A stretch of DNA of 64,000 nt from Methylococcus mesophilus (GCF_026247885.1 NZ_CP110921.1:2785001-2849000), one strand, 5' to 3'; shown: positions 34,318 through 42,892, counted from the first letter of the stretch. Numbers and translations: made by a program. Notes: a model not told the origin generated them from the sequence alone.

Positions 34318-35355
34318 ATGGAACCTCTGGAAGTCAACGCCGATTTGACTTTTTGTACCACCGACTTTCCTCGCGCAAAGCGGATGGAAATGTGGCGCGA
34401 ACTCGTCGCCTCGGCGGTGTTTGGGCAAGACATGACGCCTGCAGATCCGCTCTCGTTTTTCGCTAGAGCCAGTTGCCTTCCCTTGGGCATAGTCGACGTG
34501 GTACGGGGCACATCCAGCGATGCCGTCTACCGCCGGACGCCCCGGCTGATCGCCGCCGACGGTAATGACGACTTCGTATTCGCGGTGAACCTCGCCGGCC
34601 GTCTTGAGGTCACAGATAGCTTGCGCCACAGCAGAAGCCTCGCCGGTGTGGGCGCTACCGGATTCCACTGCGGCAAACCCGTGACTCTGTCCTGTCTTTC
34701 ATGTTCGGACGGACACCCGTACGGCGCCGTCAGCCTGCGTATTCCGCGGATGGAGTTGCGCCGGCGGGCGCCCCACGGCGAGAAAAACATTCTCGGATGT
34801 TTCAGCGGGACGGAGGAACCTCTGCGTTTGCTGATGGGATATTTGCGGATGTTCGGCAAAGCCGGTACTCCGATACCCAAAGGGGAATTGGCGCAACTGG
34901 CGGGTTCTCATATCCTGGATCTGGTGACGCTGATGGTCGGCCCCACCCGCGACACCCGGTGGGAAGCTTCTCAAGGCGGCCTCCGGGCGGCTCGGCTTTC
35001 AGCCGTCCAGTCACTTCTGGGACGCGATTTCCAGGACCACGAGCTTTCCGTGCGAAAGGTCGCAGGCGCCCTCGGGATTTCCGAACGCTACGTGCAGAAT
35101 CTGATGGCCGAAACCGGCGAGAGCTTTACCGAAACGGTCAACCGCCTGCGACTGGAGCACGCGCAACAGATGCTCGGCGAGCCGAGGTATCGACATTGGC
35201 GCGTGAGCGACGTCGCCTTTGCTTCTGGCTTCAGCGATTTAGCTTATTTCCATCGCTTGTTTCGGCGCCGGTTCGGTGACTCACCGGGCAACTTCAGAAC
35301 CGGCATCAAGCGCAACGATCACCGGCGAACCGCCAACGAAACATCCAACACATAG
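34318..35355 (+). CDS. AraC family transcriptional regulator, paralogue 2
   Basis: 345 residues (MEPLEVNADLTFCTTDFPRAKRMEMWREL). Same two-part build as paralogue 1, with closely matching blocks: YRRTPRLIAADGNDDFVFAVNLAGRLEV, LAGSHILDLVTLMVGPTRD, GISERYVQNLMAETGESFTETVNRLRLEHA and SDVAFASGFSDLAYFHRLFRRRFGDSPGNFR. The recognition helix GFSDLAYFHRLFRRRFG is almost identical in paralogues 1 and 2, which suggests they bind the same or very similar sites. Confidence 0.93.
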   Translation: MEPLEVNADLTFCTTDFPRAKRMEMWRELVASAVFGQDMTPADPLSFFARASCLPLGIVDVVRGTSSDAVYRRTPRLIAADGNDDFVFAVNLAGRLEVTDSLRHSRSLAGVGATGFHCGKPVTLSCLSCSDGHPYGAVSLRIPRMELRRRAPHGEKNILGCFSGTEEPLRLLMGYLRMFGKAGTPIPKGELAQLAGSHILDLVTLMVGPTRDTRWEASQGGLRAARLSAVQSLLGRDFQDHELSVRKVAGALGISERYVQNLMAETGESFTETVNRLRLEHAQQMLGEPRYRHWRVSDVAFASGFSDLAYFHRLFRRRFGDSPGNFRTGIKRNDHRRTANETSNT

Positions 35356-35637
35356 GCGCAGCGCCGGCATCCAGGCCCCAGGATGGACCTTGCCTCCCAC
35401 GGCCTCTGGGTTTCGTCGATCCAGGTGCGACGGTTGCAGTTTTTCCTGGGCTTTCCGTGCAGATTGGGTCTTATTTTGACACCCTCCCTGTCCATGAACC
35501 TCAAGGTCAAAGCGCCCTTCAGCCCGCGACGAATGCCAATCGTGGGCCGAAGCCCGTCTCGAGCGACGCCGGAGGACCCACTCCCACGATCGGTCCAAGT
35601 TCCCGGGCGCCTTCGGCGCGGGCAATACGCTTTACCT
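35356..35637. other. Gap without a supported gene
   Basis: Short overlapping frames on both strands, none convincing. Together with element 2 that follows it makes a 650-base gene-free stretch between AraC paralogues 2 and 3. Confidence 0.35.
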
Positions 35638-35828
35638 GATTAGCAAGAATCCTCAGCCGTCATTCCGGCAGGGAGCTCGGATTCCAGGCCAGGGACGGTA
35701 GGTCGCCACCCAAGGCGCGCTTCGTCGAAGTTCGCGAGACTACCGGCCTAACATCCTTGTCGCTGGATTCCGGCTTCCCGGCCGGAATGACGGAGTTTTT
35801 CGAGGTTGGCTGAAGATTCTTGCTAATC
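35638..35828. repeat. Nested inverted-repeat (MITE-like) element 2
   Basis: Outer arms GATTAGCAAGAATC (35638-35651) and GATTCTTGCTAATC (35815-35828) are perfect 14-bp inverted repeats. Inner arms CCGTCATTCCGGC (35657-35669) and GCCGGAATGACGG (35781-35793) are perfect 13-bp inverted repeats. The inner sequence matches the common proteobacterial CGTCATTCCGGC intergenic repeat. Confidence 0.72.
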
Positions 35829-36008
35829 AGGATGCTTTATGGCCTCCCAGAGGCGAGAGCAGACATGGCCACGGCGATCGCCTCTGGGCTGGCACTCTTT
35901 TTGATAGACAATCACGCAATCCGGGCAGCACAATTTCACAACCGTGCGGTTCCAATTTGCTCGGGAGTCGGACATCGGCGTTGCGACATCAGTCGAACAG
36001 GAGTCAAT

Positions 36009-37049
36009 GTGGGCAGCCTACTCGTTTTTTGCAGCAATGAACTGCCGGAGCGCGATCGCTTCGATCTCTGGCGGGAGATGGCCTCCGGCGGGCCGGGGGC
36101 AGTCGATGTCGTCCATGTCGATCGGCGCCCTTTTTTCGGGCGGGTCGAATGGCTTCCATTGGGGTGTATCGACGCCTACAAGGCATCGTTCAGCGCTGCG
36201 ACTTTTACCCGCTCCCGCCGCTGGATCGAACGGGACGGTTTCGACGGCTTCTGCTTCCACATCAATCTGAGCGGACGCAGCGAGACCTCGCGCCACAAGG
36301 AGAAAACGGTGCTGGACGGTTTCAGCGCAACCGGCTATTCGTACGGCAAGCCCTTCGAAGCCTCGCTCGTTCCGCAGGCCGGCCGGTACTGCGAGAGCCT
36401 GAATCTGGTCGTTCCCCGCGGGGAGATGCTGCAAAAGGCGCCCAATGCGGAGCGGTCTATCGGCGCACTCCAGGCGGATCAGGCACCGCTGCGATTGCTG
36501 TCGCAGTATCTGATGCTGCTGGGCAATACCCCGCCGGTTGCCGAGGATTCCCGGCTGTCCCAGCTTGCCGGCAACCACGTCCTGGACCTGCTCGCCTTGG
36601 TGCTGGGGCCGACCCGAGAGGCCGAGCACGAGGCCGGGCTTTGCGGCTTGCGAGCGGCGCGTTTGGCGACGTTGAAAAAATACCTTCAGGACCATCATCA
36701 CCGGCCGCAGCTGTCGGTGGCCGCGGCGGCCCGGGCCTTGAATATTTCAGAGCGGTATCTGCATGATTTAATTGGAGAAACCGGCGAGAGTTTTACTGAA
36801 ATGGTAAACCGCCTGCGGCTGGAGCGGGCGCGCGGGCTGCTGTGCGACCCGAAGTATCGGCACCTTCGCATCGGCGAGATCGCTTTCGCCTCGGGTTTCA
36901 ATGATTTGTCTTATTTCAACCGGCTGTTCCGGCGCCGGTTCGGCGAAACACCGGGGACCTTCAAGGCTGGGGAGCAGATGGCCGCCGACTCTTTCCGTGC
37001 GCTCGACCGGCTGGTGTTGCCCGGCAGTATGGAAACCGGGCACGACTGA
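36009..37049 (+). CDS. AraC family transcriptional regulator, paralogue 3
   Basis: 346 residues from a GTG at 36009 preceded by CAGGAG at the right distance; the frame is open back to 35820, but this start gives the length of the two paralogues. It keeps the scheme (ERDRFDLWREMASGGPG.., FNDLSYFNRLFRRRFGETPGTFK at the C-terminus) but is more diverged in the sensor part (DVVHVDRRPFFGRVEWLPLG). A bidirectional terminator separates it from the convergent haem-binding protein gene, whose promoter has the same operator repeat. Confidence 0.92.
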   Translation: MGSLLVFCSNELPERDRFDLWREMASGGPGAVDVVHVDRRPFFGRVEWLPLGCIDAYKASFSAATFTRSRRWIERDGFDGFCFHINLSGRSETSRHKEKTVLDGFSATGYSYGKPFEASLVPQAGRYCESLNLVVPRGEMLQKAPNAERSIGALQADQAPLRLLSQYLMLLGNTPPVAEDSRLSQLAGNHVLDLLALVLGPTREAEHEAGLCGLRAARLATLKKYLQDHHHRPQLSVAAAARALNISERYLHDLIGETGESFTEMVNRLRLERARGLLCDPKYRHLRIGEIAFASGFNDLSYFNRLFRRRFGETPGTFKAGEQMAADSFRALDRLVLPGSMETGHD

Positions 37050-37107
37050 CCGCTGCGAGGCTTCACCCCGCTTTGAACTCAAACGCTTTCCGGAAAATAG
37101 CGGAAAC

Positions 37108-37137
37108 AAAAAACGCCGACGAACCTCGGCGTTTTTT
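37108..37137. terminator. Bidirectional intrinsic terminator
   Basis: AAAAAACGCCGA (37108-37119) and TCGGCGTTTTTT (37126-37137) are perfect inverted repeats around a six-base loop with T-runs on both strands, between the convergent AraC paralogue 3 and the haem-binding gene. Confidence 0.92.
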
Positions 37138-37166
37138 GCATGGCAAAACCGGCTTTGGCCGTTGCC

Positions 37167-37973
37167 TTATTGAGCCGGACCGTAAATCGAACCGGCATTT
37201 ACACCCGGCCCGGGGTTGTTGAGGCAGGTCGGGTGCCCGAATCCGCTTGTGCTGGCCTGGTTGCCGATGCCGTTGTCCTTGACGATGTCCTGAATCATCG
37301 CATCGTTGTTGCCGGGGGAAACGCCGGCCGGGACGTTCTTGACGGCGAAGGCGCCGCCCGCCAGCAATTCGCGCACCTTCCAGGCCACGACATGGTCGGT
37401 ACAGGAGGTGTCCCCTGAAACGCCGATCGCGCCGACCTTCTGCTTGGCGGAGTTATAGAGCGCGAGCCCGCCGCCGAATACATTGATGCCGCCGATGCGC
37501 TTGCCCTTCAGCGGATCGTTCTTGGCGCCGAACTTGATTGCGCTGCCGAGGTAAGACAAGGTCGGGTCGATGGGATTGCTGGCCTGCAAGCCGTAGAGGC
37601 TGCCGCTGGGCTGAGTCGCGGTGTAGAGGTTGGCGGTCGACAGGGCGAGGTCACCGGTGCTGAAAGCATTGGCCGCATTGGCCTTCTGGGCGGAAATGTT
37701 ACGGCTGCCCAGCCAGATGTCCGCCGTCACGTCCTGCGATGCGCTCAGGGAATTGGTCACGTTGCAGATGGTGCCGCTGCCGTCCACCAGGGTCAGCCAC
37801 ATCGGGAAACCCAAGCCGCCGTTGTCCAGCGATACGACGCTGCTGATCGTGGACTTCATGTTGTCGTAGGTCAGCCCCTGCTTTTCCAGGTCGGCGCAAG
37901 TCGCTGCCCAGGCGGCACTCGAGGAAAGAAGCAGGCCGGTCACGGCCCCGCAGATTTGTTTGGCGTTGAACAT
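37167..37973 (-). CDS. Secreted GlcG/HbpS-like haem-binding family protein
   Basis: 268 residues with a signal peptide (MFNAKQICGAVTGLLLSSSAAWA). NPIDPTLSYLGSAIKFGAKNDPLKGKRIGGINVFGGGLALYN and KVGAIGVSGDTSCTDHVVAWKVRELL are the GlcG/HbpS (PF03928) blocks, although this member has an insertion and a long N-terminal part. Some relatives bind haem or cobalamin. A promoter (TTGTCC-17-TATTCT) and the shared AraC operator lie 105-162 bases upstream, with the operator touching the -35 box, consistent with activator control by one of the neighbouring AraC proteins. Confidence 0.85.
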   Translation of the reverse strand: MFNAKQICGAVTGLLLSSSAAWAATCADLEKQGLTYDNMKSTISSVVSLDNGGLGFPMWLTLVDGSGTICNVTNSLSASQDVTADIWLGSRNISAQKANAANAFSTGDLALSTANLYTATQPSGSLYGLQASNPIDPTLSYLGSAIKFGAKNDPLKGKRIGGINVFGGGLALYNSAKQKVGAIGVSGDTSCTDHVVAWKVRELLAGGAFAVKNVPAGVSPGNNDAMIQDIVKDNGIGNQASTSGFGHPTCLNNPGPGVNAGSIYGPAQ

Positions 37974-38077
37974 GGAATCTCCGTGGTTACCTTGGTATTT
38001 GATGGTTGGACTGATTGCCGGTCAAGGGATGTGCTCCTCCACCGGCGCCGGCTTCGACATCCGGCTGTCGAAGTTTA

Positions 38078-38106
38078 AGAATAAAACGCCGGATTTTCTT
38101 GGACAA
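38078..38106 (-). promoter_or_regulatory. Promoter of the haem-binding protein gene
   Basis: On the minus strand TTGTCC (38106-38101) and TATTCT (38083-38078) are 17 bases apart, four of six matches each. The proximal operator half-site overlaps the -35 box by two bases, the class II position of AraC-type activators. Confidence 0.5.
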
Positions 38107-38135
38107 TAGCGCAATCCGACGGAGCAGATTCCGCA
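38105..38135 (-). promoter_or_regulatory. Predicted AraC-type operator upstream of the haem-binding protein gene
   Basis: AATAGCGCA (38105-38113) and GATTCCGCA (38127-38135) on the plus strand, period 22 bp, preceded by CTTGGAC as at 28823. Third member of the set. Confidence 0.58.
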
Positions 38136-38210
38136 CTCACCAAAGACAGTGTTCCGTGCCGCCTCCAGACAAAGCCGGTTCTGGCGTGCGGGAAATTCCC
38201 AGACGGGCCG

Positions 38211-39233
38211 TCAGTCGCCTCTACGTCGAAACCACAACGGGCGGTCGGTTTTCAAAAAAGCCTTGAGTCCAGCGTAGCCGATCTGCACCTCTTCCGCGGT
38301 GCCGGCGGAAGAGCGCGGTCCGTGCCCCAACAGTACGACGACCCCCCGGTCATCGAACAGCCAGTTCGCGTCGTCCTTCACATCGGCGGATACGGAATCG
38401 AGCCAGCCATCGACGTCCGCTGTGTCGGAATTTTCCTTGAGGTATTTCCTGGCCTGCGCGAAGACGGCTTCCCAGAATTTCCGGTCGACGCGGAATACGT
38501 CGTCAAGCTTGAGCGGCCTGCCGCGATCGAGGTCCCAGTTGAGGGTGTATTCGGACATCCAGGTGTGTCCGGTCGGGCCCGCGTTGGTGTGAATGACCTC
38601 GAGACTGATCAAATGGCCGTCGAAATGGTGAACTTCGAAAGTGCGCGCGAAGTGCTCGACTCCTTCGCCCATCGCCTGAAGGTCACCGGGAGTGAAACGG
38701 GACAGGCGGGATGCGAGGGCCAGAGTCTTGTCGATGTGCCGATTGAAGGCCTGCGCCTTGTCGGCCGGCGTTCCGGTAAGCCAGGGATAGCTGTCATCCT
38801 CGACTTCCGCGGTTGATGCCACTTTCCTGTTTCTGAAGATCAGCCGTCCTTCCAGTTTCAGAGTCCCGCTGGTTTGGCTGGGAAGTGCGAGCACGCCTTC
38901 CCGCTCCTCGTACTCGGTGTTCAGGCAGTCGGCAACACCCGACGGAAGGGAGGCGTCCTCCGCAGACTTCTTCGCGCCACACCAGCCCCGAACCCAGCTC
39001 ACCCAGTCCCGCTGTGCGTTTCGCACCGTCGCAAAACTTTCTGGCGACAGGTCTTTTTCAAGCCGCGCGAACTGTTCGGCGAGGCCCCGGTCGCGGGCTG
39101 CGAGATTCTCGTCGGAACAGATGGCTCGTTCGATCGATCCTTTGGCTTTGGCGCAGTCGAAGCTGGGATGCGGATCGGCATGAGCCGCAGCGGTCGTTGC
39201 CACGGCTGCCGCACAAAAGAACAGGGTTTTCAC
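38211..39233 (-). CDS. LprI-like / DUF3298 exported protein
   Basis: 340 residues with a signal peptide (MKTLFFCAAAVATTAAAHA). FDCAKAKGSIERAICSDENLAARDRGLAEQFARL is the lysozyme-inhibitor LprI-type N-terminal domain (PF07007) with paired cysteines. The C-terminal ~170 residues (SLEVIHTNAGPTGHTWMSEYTLNWDL..) match DUF3298. Such proteins are periplasmic; lysozyme inhibition is known for a few relatives only. Single gene; the 237-base gap to the haem-binding gene holds the operator described at 38105. Confidence 0.82.
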   Translation of the reverse strand: MKTLFFCAAAVATTAAAHADPHPSFDCAKAKGSIERAICSDENLAARDRGLAEQFARLEKDLSPESFATVRNAQRDWVSWVRGWCGAKKSAEDASLPSGVADCLNTEYEEREGVLALPSQTSGTLKLEGRLIFRNRKVASTAEVEDDSYPWLTGTPADKAQAFNRHIDKTLALASRLSRFTPGDLQAMGEGVEHFARTFEVHHFDGHLISLEVIHTNAGPTGHTWMSEYTLNWDLDRGRPLKLDDVFRVDRKFWEAVFAQARKYLKENSDTADVDGWLDSVSADVKDDANWLFDDRGVVVLLGHGPRSSAGTAEEVQIGYAGLKAFLKTDRPLWFRRRGD

Positions 39234-39448
39234 GATTCTTTCCTCGTGGGGGTTCGACCAGGAACGGATGCGCGCCGGCCGGCATGCCTTCCAAGAAACG
39301 CTTCACAGCTTGCGGTGCCTGCAGTACCTTGAGCGTGACGGGGATACAGGTCTTGACAAATCCTGTAGGCCGCTCCTTCGGATACCCCGGCGGCCACCGT
39401 CTACCGCAACATACTACAACGCCAATAACAACCTTTGAGGAGGAAAAC

Positions 39449-40159
39449 ATGGAAATCATCACGACCAAAGCCGGCATCGAAATGCTGTTGCGTTGGGGGC
39501 ATTTTCTGGGCGGCATCACCTGGATCGGGCTGCTCTATTATTTCAATTTCGTCCAGACCGAATACATGAAGGAAGCGGACGCCGGCGCTAAACCGGACGT
39601 GCTGCGCAAGCTGGCGCCCAGGGCGCTGTGGTGGTTCCGCTGGGGGGCGATGGCGACCTTCCTGACCGGCGTTGCCATCATGGGGGTCCGGGGCGGCGGC
39701 ATGTCGATCGACATCTACGTCGGCGCCCTGCTCGGCACGCTGATGTTCCTGAACGTGTGGCTGGTGATCTGGCCCAACCAGAAGATCGTCATCGCCTCCG
39801 CCGAAGGCGTGGCGGCGGGCGGCGAGCCGCTGCCGGACGCGGCCGACGCGCTGGCGGCGGCGGGCGTGGCCTCGCGCAGCAACGCGATGTTCTCGGTGCC
39901 GATGCTGTTTTTCATGGGGGCCTCCGGCCATTATCCGCACGGCGGCTTCGGCGTGGTCGCGTTCCTGGCGATTTTCCTCGCGGTCATGGTGCTGGAATAC
40001 AACGCCGTCTACAAGGCACTGGTCCGCTGCCCGCAATGCAACAAGTTCAAGCTACCGCCCGCCGGCATTCTCGGCCCGATGGCCAGTGTGCCCGGCGTGA
40101 TCGGCTGTGGATTCGGCCTCACGGTGGTTCTGTTCGTCATCCTGGAAGTTCTGACCTGA
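39449..40159 (+). CDS. PuuD-like (urate hydroxylase family) membrane protein without cytochrome domain
   Basis: 236 residues from the ATG at 39449 with AGGAGG directly upstream. About six membrane helices, starting LLRWGHFLGGITWIGLLYYFNFVQTEYM, with LRKLAPRALWWFRWGA and VIWPNQKIVIASAEG, correspond to the membrane part of PuuD (PF06181). The C-terminal cytochrome c domain of true PuuD is missing; instead a short CPQC motif (VRCPQCNKFKLPPAG) near residue 196 could bind metal. No purine genes are nearby, so urate oxidation is not supported. A membrane redox or metal-related role is possible but unproven. Confidence 0.8.
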   Translation: MEIITTKAGIEMLLRWGHFLGGITWIGLLYYFNFVQTEYMKEADAGAKPDVLRKLAPRALWWFRWGAMATFLTGVAIMGVRGGGMSIDIYVGALLGTLMFLNVWLVIWPNQKIVIASAEGVAAGGEPLPDAADALAAAGVASRSNAMFSVPMLFFMGASGHYPHGGFGVVAFLAIFLAVMVLEYNAVYKALVRCPQCNKFKLPPAGILGPMASVPGVIGCGFGLTVVLFVILEVLT

Positions 40160-40343
40160 GCCCATTGGCCAGGGCGCTTGACTTGACCGGTAAGCAACGG
40201 CGAGAATCGGACCCATGAAACTTTCGCTGAAACCCTTCGACTTCGTGAGCTTTACGCATCTTTGGCGCAAGCCGATGCGATGGCTGGCGCTTGCCTGCGG
40301 GGTTCCATAGAGAGTCGTCTGATTACAGGCGTTTTCGCAAAAG

Positions 40344-40377
40344 AGGCCGCAGGTTCCCACGAATCTGCGGCCTTTTT
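40344..40377 (+). terminator. Probable intrinsic terminator after the PuuD-like gene
   Basis: AGGCCGCAG (40344-40352) pairs with CTGCGGCCT (40365-40373), followed by TTTTG and further Ts. It lies about 190 bases after the PuuD-like stop and just before the EamA gene. Confidence 0.65.
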
Positions 40378-40402
40378 GTTTTTTCCGACCGGGAGGTGTG
40401 AA

Positions 40403-41281
40403 ATGAGCGTTACCGTCGCTTACCTGAGCGTCATCCTGCTCTGGGCCACAACCCCGCTGGCCATCAAATGGAGCGGGGAAGGGCCGGGCTATCTGTTCGG
40501 CGTCACCGGCCGCATGGCCATCGGCACCCTGTGCGTGCTGCTGGTCATGCTCGTGCTGCGCCGCCGCATGCCCTGGCACCGGAAAGCGGTCCGCACCTAC
40601 CTCCTGGCGTCGATCCAGGTTTACGGCGCGATGCTCGCCGTGTACTGGGCCTCCCAGTTCATTCCTTCGGGCTGGATCTCGGTCGTGTTCGGGCTGTCGC
40701 CCCTGCTCACGGCGCTGATGGCGGCGGCCCTGCTGGGCGAGCGCAGCCTCACCTTGGCCAAGCTGTCCGGCTACCTGCTGGGACTGGCCGGACTTGCGTC
40801 CATATTCGGTTCTGCCTTGGAACTGGGGCCACACGGGGTCTATGGCATCATAGGAGTGCTGCTGTCGGCCTTCCTGCAATGCCTCAGCGCGGTCGGCATC
40901 AAGCGCCTGGATGCCAAGCTGCCGGCCCTGACGACGGTCGCCGGCGGATTGATGATCGCCTTGCCGGCCTATCTGCTGACCTGGGTGCTGGTCGATGGCC
41001 AATGGCCGGAGTTGCTGCCCACCACCAGCATCGCCGCCATCGCTTATCTCGGCGCGATCGCCACGACGGTCGGGTTCGCGCTCTATTATTATGTCCTGAG
41101 CCATTTGTCGGCGACGCGGGTGGCGATGATCAGCCTGATCTCACCGGTGCTGGCCTTGTACCTGGGCCATGTCCTGAACGACGAGCCCTTGTCGCTCAGG
41201 ATCGTCGGCGGCACCGCCCTGATCCTCGGGGCGCTGTTGCTGCACCAGTGGGCCGAGCGGCGAGTGGCGCAAGAGGCGTAA
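40403..41281 (+). CDS. EamA/DMT family transporter
   Basis: 292 residues, ten predicted membrane helices in two EamA repeats (VAYLSVILLWATTPLAIKWSGEGPGYL.. and VYGIIGVLLSAFLQCLSAVGIKRLD..). GGGAGG precedes the ATG. The drug/metabolite transporter superfamily exports metabolites or amino acids; substrate unknown. The next gene starts 13 bases after its stop, so the two are probably co-transcribed. Confidence 0.92.
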   Translation: MSVTVAYLSVILLWATTPLAIKWSGEGPGYLFGVTGRMAIGTLCVLLVMLVLRRRMPWHRKAVRTYLLASIQVYGAMLAVYWASQFIPSGWISVVFGLSPLLTALMAAALLGERSLTLAKLSGYLLGLAGLASIFGSALELGPHGVYGIIGVLLSAFLQCLSAVGIKRLDAKLPALTTVAGGLMIALPAYLLTWVLVDGQWPELLPTTSIAAIAYLGAIATTVGFALYYYVLSHLSATRVAMISLISPVLALYLGHVLNDEPLSLRIVGGTALILGALLLHQWAERRVAQEA

Positions 41282-41294
41282 TAACGGGCGATCG

Positions 41295-42263
41295 ATGCTG
41301 GAAGTCCATTTGAATCTTGAAACCGGACCGGAGCACCGGGCGGACCTGCAAAGCCGCCTGGAACCCGGCATTCGCCTGAATATGGGCGAATGCCGGTCGA
41401 AGGCCGGTTTCGATATTCTGGTAACCGGGGAGCCGACGGTCGAGGACCTGGCAGGCAATCCCCGTCTGCGCGCCGTGATCGTACCGTGGGTGGGCGTGCC
41501 GCTGGCGACGCTCGATCTCATGCGGGAATTTCCGCGCATCGCCCTGCACAACCTGCCCTACAATATCGGGCCCACCGCGGAAATGGCGGTGGCCCTGCTC
41601 CTGGCCGCCGCCAAGCGGATCGTCCCCTACGACCAGCGGTTCCGCCGGGGCTATTGGTCGGGCGAGCACCCGGAAGTGCCCGGCTCGGTGATGCTGGATG
41701 GCGGCTTGGCTCTGATCCTGGGCTACGGCCGCATCGGACGGCGTATCGCCTTGGCCTGCCGGGGCCTCGGTATGCGGGTCGTCGGTGTGCGGCATAGTCC
41801 CGGACCGGCCGCTGAAGAATACGCCATCGCCGACCTGCCCGTGCTTTTGCCGCAGGCTGCGGCATTCATCGTCTGCCTGCCGCATACCCACGAAACGGAA
41901 GGCATGATCGGGAAGCGCGAACTGGAACTGCTGCCGGCGAATGCCGTTCTGGTGAACGTGGCGCGAGGGGGGATCGTGGAAGAGGAAGCGCTTTATCGGA
42001 CATTGCAGGCGCGGCGTATCTACGCGGCCGGGATCGACGTCTGGTACCGCTACCCTTCTGCCGCCGAGCGTAAGGAGGGTTTGCCGCATCCGCCCTCCAC
42101 CTTCCCCTTCCATGAACTGGACAATGTGGTGATGAGTCCGCACCGGGCCGGCTGGTCGGAAGAAAAGGAGCCGGCGCGGCTCGGCGAGCTTGCGAACATG
42201 CTCAATGCCGCCGCCCGCGGCGAGCCGATGCCGTACCGGGTCGATCCCCTGCGGGGCTACTGA
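41295..42263 (+). CDS. D-isomer-specific 2-hydroxyacid dehydrogenase
   Basis: 322 residues. Rossmann motif LILGYGRIGRRIALACRGLGM, VLVNVARGGIVEEEAL with the catalytic Arg region and VMSPHRAGWSEEKE with the catalytic His identify an NAD(P)-dependent 2-ketoacid reductase family member (glyoxylate/hydroxypyruvate reductase-like). The gap between catalytic Glu and His is normal. Lies between the EamA transporter and yigZ with short spacings, probably one operon. The specific acid is unknown; hydroxypyruvate reductase is an option in a methylotroph but is not shown. Confidence 0.88.
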   Translation: MLEVHLNLETGPEHRADLQSRLEPGIRLNMGECRSKAGFDILVTGEPTVEDLAGNPRLRAVIVPWVGVPLATLDLMREFPRIALHNLPYNIGPTAEMAVALLLAAAKRIVPYDQRFRRGYWSGEHPEVPGSVMLDGGLALILGYGRIGRRIALACRGLGMRVVGVRHSPGPAAEEYAIADLPVLLPQAAAFIVCLPHTHETEGMIGKRELELLPANAVLVNVARGGIVEEEALYRTLQARRIYAAGIDVWYRYPSAAERKEGLPHPPSTFPFHELDNVVMSPHRAGWSEEKEPARLGELANMLNAAARGEPMPYRVDPLRGY

Positions 42264-42286
42264 TAACCGACCCTCAGAATGCACAT

Positions 42287-42889
42287 ATGAACGCAAGGGG
42301 CTTCGTCACCCTGAAAACGACGGCCGCGCACCAGACCGAGGTGAAAGGCTCGCTGTTCCTGGCCTATGGCGCACGGGCCGATACGCCGGAACAGGGGCTC
42401 GCCTTTCTCCGGACCGTGGCCGCCAGGCATCCCGACGCGTCCCACCTGTGCTGGGCCTATCGGATCGACGATCAGTACCGCTTCAGCGACGCCGGCGAAC
42501 CGGGCGGTACCGCCGGTCAGCCCATCCTCCGGGCCATCGAGGGACAGGGGTTCGATCACGTGGTGGTCGGGGTGATCCGCTATTTCGGCGGTACCAAACT
42601 CGGAGCGGGCGGGCTGGTGCGTGCCTACGGAGGAACGGCGGCGGAGGCATTGCGCACCGCCGAGCGGCAGGAGGAACTGCCGCGGGCCGAAATCACGGTC
42701 GAAGTACCGTTCGAGCACATGGGCGCGCTATACCGGCTGCTGGAGTCGCTCGGCGTGGACCAGCGGATGGAGACGTACACCGAACAGGGCCTGAAGGTCA
42801 CGATCAGCGTTCTGGAAAGCCTCGTCGACCAATTCCGGGCGGACCTGCGGGATGCCACGCGCGGCCAGTTTTCGCTGATCGAACCCTAA
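42287..42889 (+). CDS. YigZ/IMPACT family protein
   Basis: 200 residues. RFSDAGEPGGTAGQPIL, VVVGVIRYFGGTKLGAGGLVRAYG and the C-terminal EF-G-like fold (VEVPFEHMGALYRLLESLG) are the UPF0029/DUF1949 pair of YigZ. Probable RNA- or ribosome-associated regulator; function undefined. It converges on pgl with only three bases between the stop codons' outer ends (42889 and 42893). Confidence 0.93.
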   Translation: MNARGFVTLKTTAAHQTEVKGSLFLAYGARADTPEQGLAFLRTVAARHPDASHLCWAYRIDDQYRFSDAGEPGGTAGQPILRAIEGQGFDHVVVGVIRYFGGTKLGAGGLVRAYGGTAAEALRTAERQEELPRAEITVEVPFEHMGALYRLLESLGVDQRMETYTEQGLKVTISVLESLVDQFRADLRDATRGQFSLIEP

Positions 42890-42892
42890 GGC

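Noticed and set aside
40215-40310. A 31-codon frame MKLSLKPFDFVSFTHLW.. after the PuuD-like gene
   Set aside because: No ribosome binding site, no recognisable family, and it lies just before a terminator. Could be chance.
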